This document shows, one piece after another, positions 61,836 to 64,000 of a stretch of 64,000 nucleotides of DNA. The position numbers were made by a program, and so were the translations under genes. Position 1 is the stretch's first letter; each line of letters starts with the position of its first letter. Below the pieces are notes generated by a model, which worked only from the letters and a program-made list of their open reading frames with translations, had not been told where the DNA came from and did no database searches. The DNA is from Torymus aiolomorphi (Eukaryota > Arthropoda > Insecta > Hymenoptera > Torymidae). The stretch is from positions 64,988,522 through 65,052,521 of the forward strand of contig CM070877.1 of NCBI GenBank assembly GCA_036365515.1, written 5' to 3'.

Positions 61836-62195
61836 GTGGGGGACCTGGTGATGAAGAGAAATAGAGTCCTTGCTTCGGCAGCGCAAGGAATATCGGCGAA
61901 TTTGGCGTGGAAATACGCTGGTCCACTGAAGATCATTGCGATTCCCGGCTCTAACAAGGTGAGGGTCATCGATGAGAAGGGCACGAGCGAAGAGATCCTT
62001 CACGTCTCTCACCTCAAACCATTCAACGAGGAAGACAGCGAGGAAATATGCGATGAAGTAGACGACGTCGAGGTTACGCAACCACCGAAGGAGGAGATAA
62101 GCGTCCCGGTGACGAGTGACCCACCAGAGGCCGGCGGAGCGCCGCCCAGCGATGCCTGTCCGGGCCAAAAGCGTCCCCGGGGACGCCTGCGCTAA
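61836..62195 (+). pseudogene. Integrase C-terminal domain of element 2
   Basis: Shifted one base from the preceding frame, it reads GDLVMKRNRVLASAAQGISA, WKYAGPLKIIAIPGSNKVRV and HVSHLKPFNEED, then an acidic and proline-rich tail to TAA 62193-62195. The beginning matches the remnant at 2071-2203 in element 1, which fixes where element 1's deletion ends. The nominal start is GTG, so it was part of pol rather than a separate gene. Confidence 0.85.
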
Positions 62196-62344
62196 AAGGT
62201 TCCGCAAAACTACGGGAACAGAAGTCGAATCGAGAGGCGTCACCGCGGTCAACTTGTGCGAAACGACGTGCGAGGGCGTCAGATAAGAGCATGAGTTCGG
62301 GAGTTGCTAACGACTCCGACTAATGTGCTTTTTCGTTCGGGTCC

Positions 62345-62355
62345 TTTTGTTGCAG
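62345..62355 (+). promoter_or_regulatory. Candidate 3' splice acceptor before ORF3 of element 2
   Basis: CCTTTTGTTGCAG ends immediately before the ATG at 62356; counterpart of 2207-2217. Confidence 0.5.
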
Positions 62356-62930
62356 ATGGCTGAGAAGTCATTGGTGCCGAGCACCGAGAGCGGCGTCTTC
62401 GACGCCAAGGCGATGGTGCGTCTTACGCGCCATCGAGCCTCTCGGGCTAGCGCAGGCTGCAAGCCCCTCTTCGGTGGTATTGGAGGAGTTACCAGAGGTA
62501 GCTGGCACACTGGCGCTCCCCTCTCCACCCACCGTGCCTACTTCAACACCGATGTTGCAGGGTGGCCAGCGCAATCACTTCAGGAGTGACTGCCCCGATG
62601 GCAAAAGATGGCCAGACAGGCTGAGCGGTCAACCACGCCGAGAACCGGGGATTCTCAGTCCCCGAAGCTTCTGCAGCGAGCCCGAGAAAGACCGCCAAGC
62701 CATCGCCGATGATGGCGTGTTGGGCGGTGCTCGAGCGTCACCTGGAGAGCGTGCACGCGACCAATCGTCGTACCTGGACGGAAGAAGGGAAGGTGCTACA
62801 GGCGTGGGACGTCTTTCTCGCCGAGACACCCTGCGACGGGAGTAGTGCGCTTTTCGGAGTCTTTCCACGCGCGCGTATTTTCTCCACCCAGGGTCCTTCG
62901 CTGAAGAGAGAGAGAGAAAGAGAGCAGTGA
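62356..62930 (+). pseudogene. Third ORF of element 2, frameshifted
   Basis: The ATG at 62356 opens MAEKSLVPSTESGVFDAKAM and stops at 62589. From ~62474 another frame gives VVLEELPEVAGTLALPSPPT, similar in type and place to element 1's STLVIEELEAPEP. From 62709 a third frame gives AVLERHLESVHATNRRTWTE, which resembles the start of the coiled-coil part (ALEDFLQCHGEAGERQAGKW). So this is probably the same accessory gene with at least two frame changes, ending near 62930 without a recognisable Cys/His cluster. The correspondence is by position and short matches, so confidence is moderate. Confidence 0.5.
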
Positions 62931-63064
62931 AGCACCGTACGCGAGAGGGAGTGCAACAGTGCATCTGATGCGAGCGCGCAGAGAAGCGCGTGAAAGTGTA
63001 GTGCTCGTGTGAGCGAAAGCGAGCGGCGAAAGACGGCCGAAAGCCATCGTCGGTCTGGTTGATT

Positions 63065-64000
<936 letters not shown>

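Overview
The window is eukaryotic nuclear DNA from an arthropod, most likely an insect and possibly a hymenopteran. That is inferred from the mix of Ty3/gypsy LTR elements, DD41D mariner-type transposons, a Helitron helicase and LINE debris in AT-rich DNA with long (TA)n tracts. I recognise no host gene, tRNA, rRNA or CRISPR array. Almost everything that can be named is a transposable element, a satellite or a simple repeat, and nearly every coding remnant is broken.

1-4494 is the 3' part of a gypsy-like LTR retrotransposon (element 1): gag, a -1-shifted protease, an internal deletion that removed RT, RNase H and most of integrase, an extra third ORF (coiled coil plus Cys/His cluster), a G-rich polypurine tract and a 1.06-kb LTR. 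4495-11166 is a nested, partly mirror-symmetric block: 120-bp inverted repeats around an AT-rich Helitron helicase relic and a complete 2.98-kb DD41D mariner with ~590-bp TIRs, with G-rich blocks as inverted copies. 11167-15940 is a ~1.8-kb tandem duplication. Its second copy carries a reverse-oriented solo LTR of the element-1 family with an ATAT target duplication, and the first copy keeps the empty site. 15941-21763 is AT-rich noncoding DNA with inverted-repeat elements, including a 688-bp near-perfect palindrome between TTAA sites.

21764-39145 and 39156-56606 are two nearly identical direct copies of a ~17.4-kb segment, joined through a 10-bp filler inside a gag gene. Each copy holds, in order: a 14-bp minisatellite, a 1.5-kb foldback element, a 120-bp satellite, a solo LTR with a nested MITE, a foldback mariner with a transposase C-terminus, a 3.3-kb TIR element with a nested 950-bp element, a modular repeat family, a second 120-bp satellite split by another solo LTR, and the 5' part of a second gypsy-like element.

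After the second copy, that element (element 2) continues from 56607 through protease, RT, RNase H, integrase and the same kind of third ORF to about 62930. It is riddled with stops, frameshifts and catalytic substitutions and is split by a 1.8-kb long-TIR insertion carrying a LINE RT fragment. The last 0.8 kb has no recognisable gene.

The two gypsy-like elements share gene order, the third ORF, and a splice-acceptor-like sequence just before that ORF. The LTR family carries a conserved GTAAGT donor. Together these suggest a retroelement lineage that makes a spliced message for a non-envelope accessory protein.
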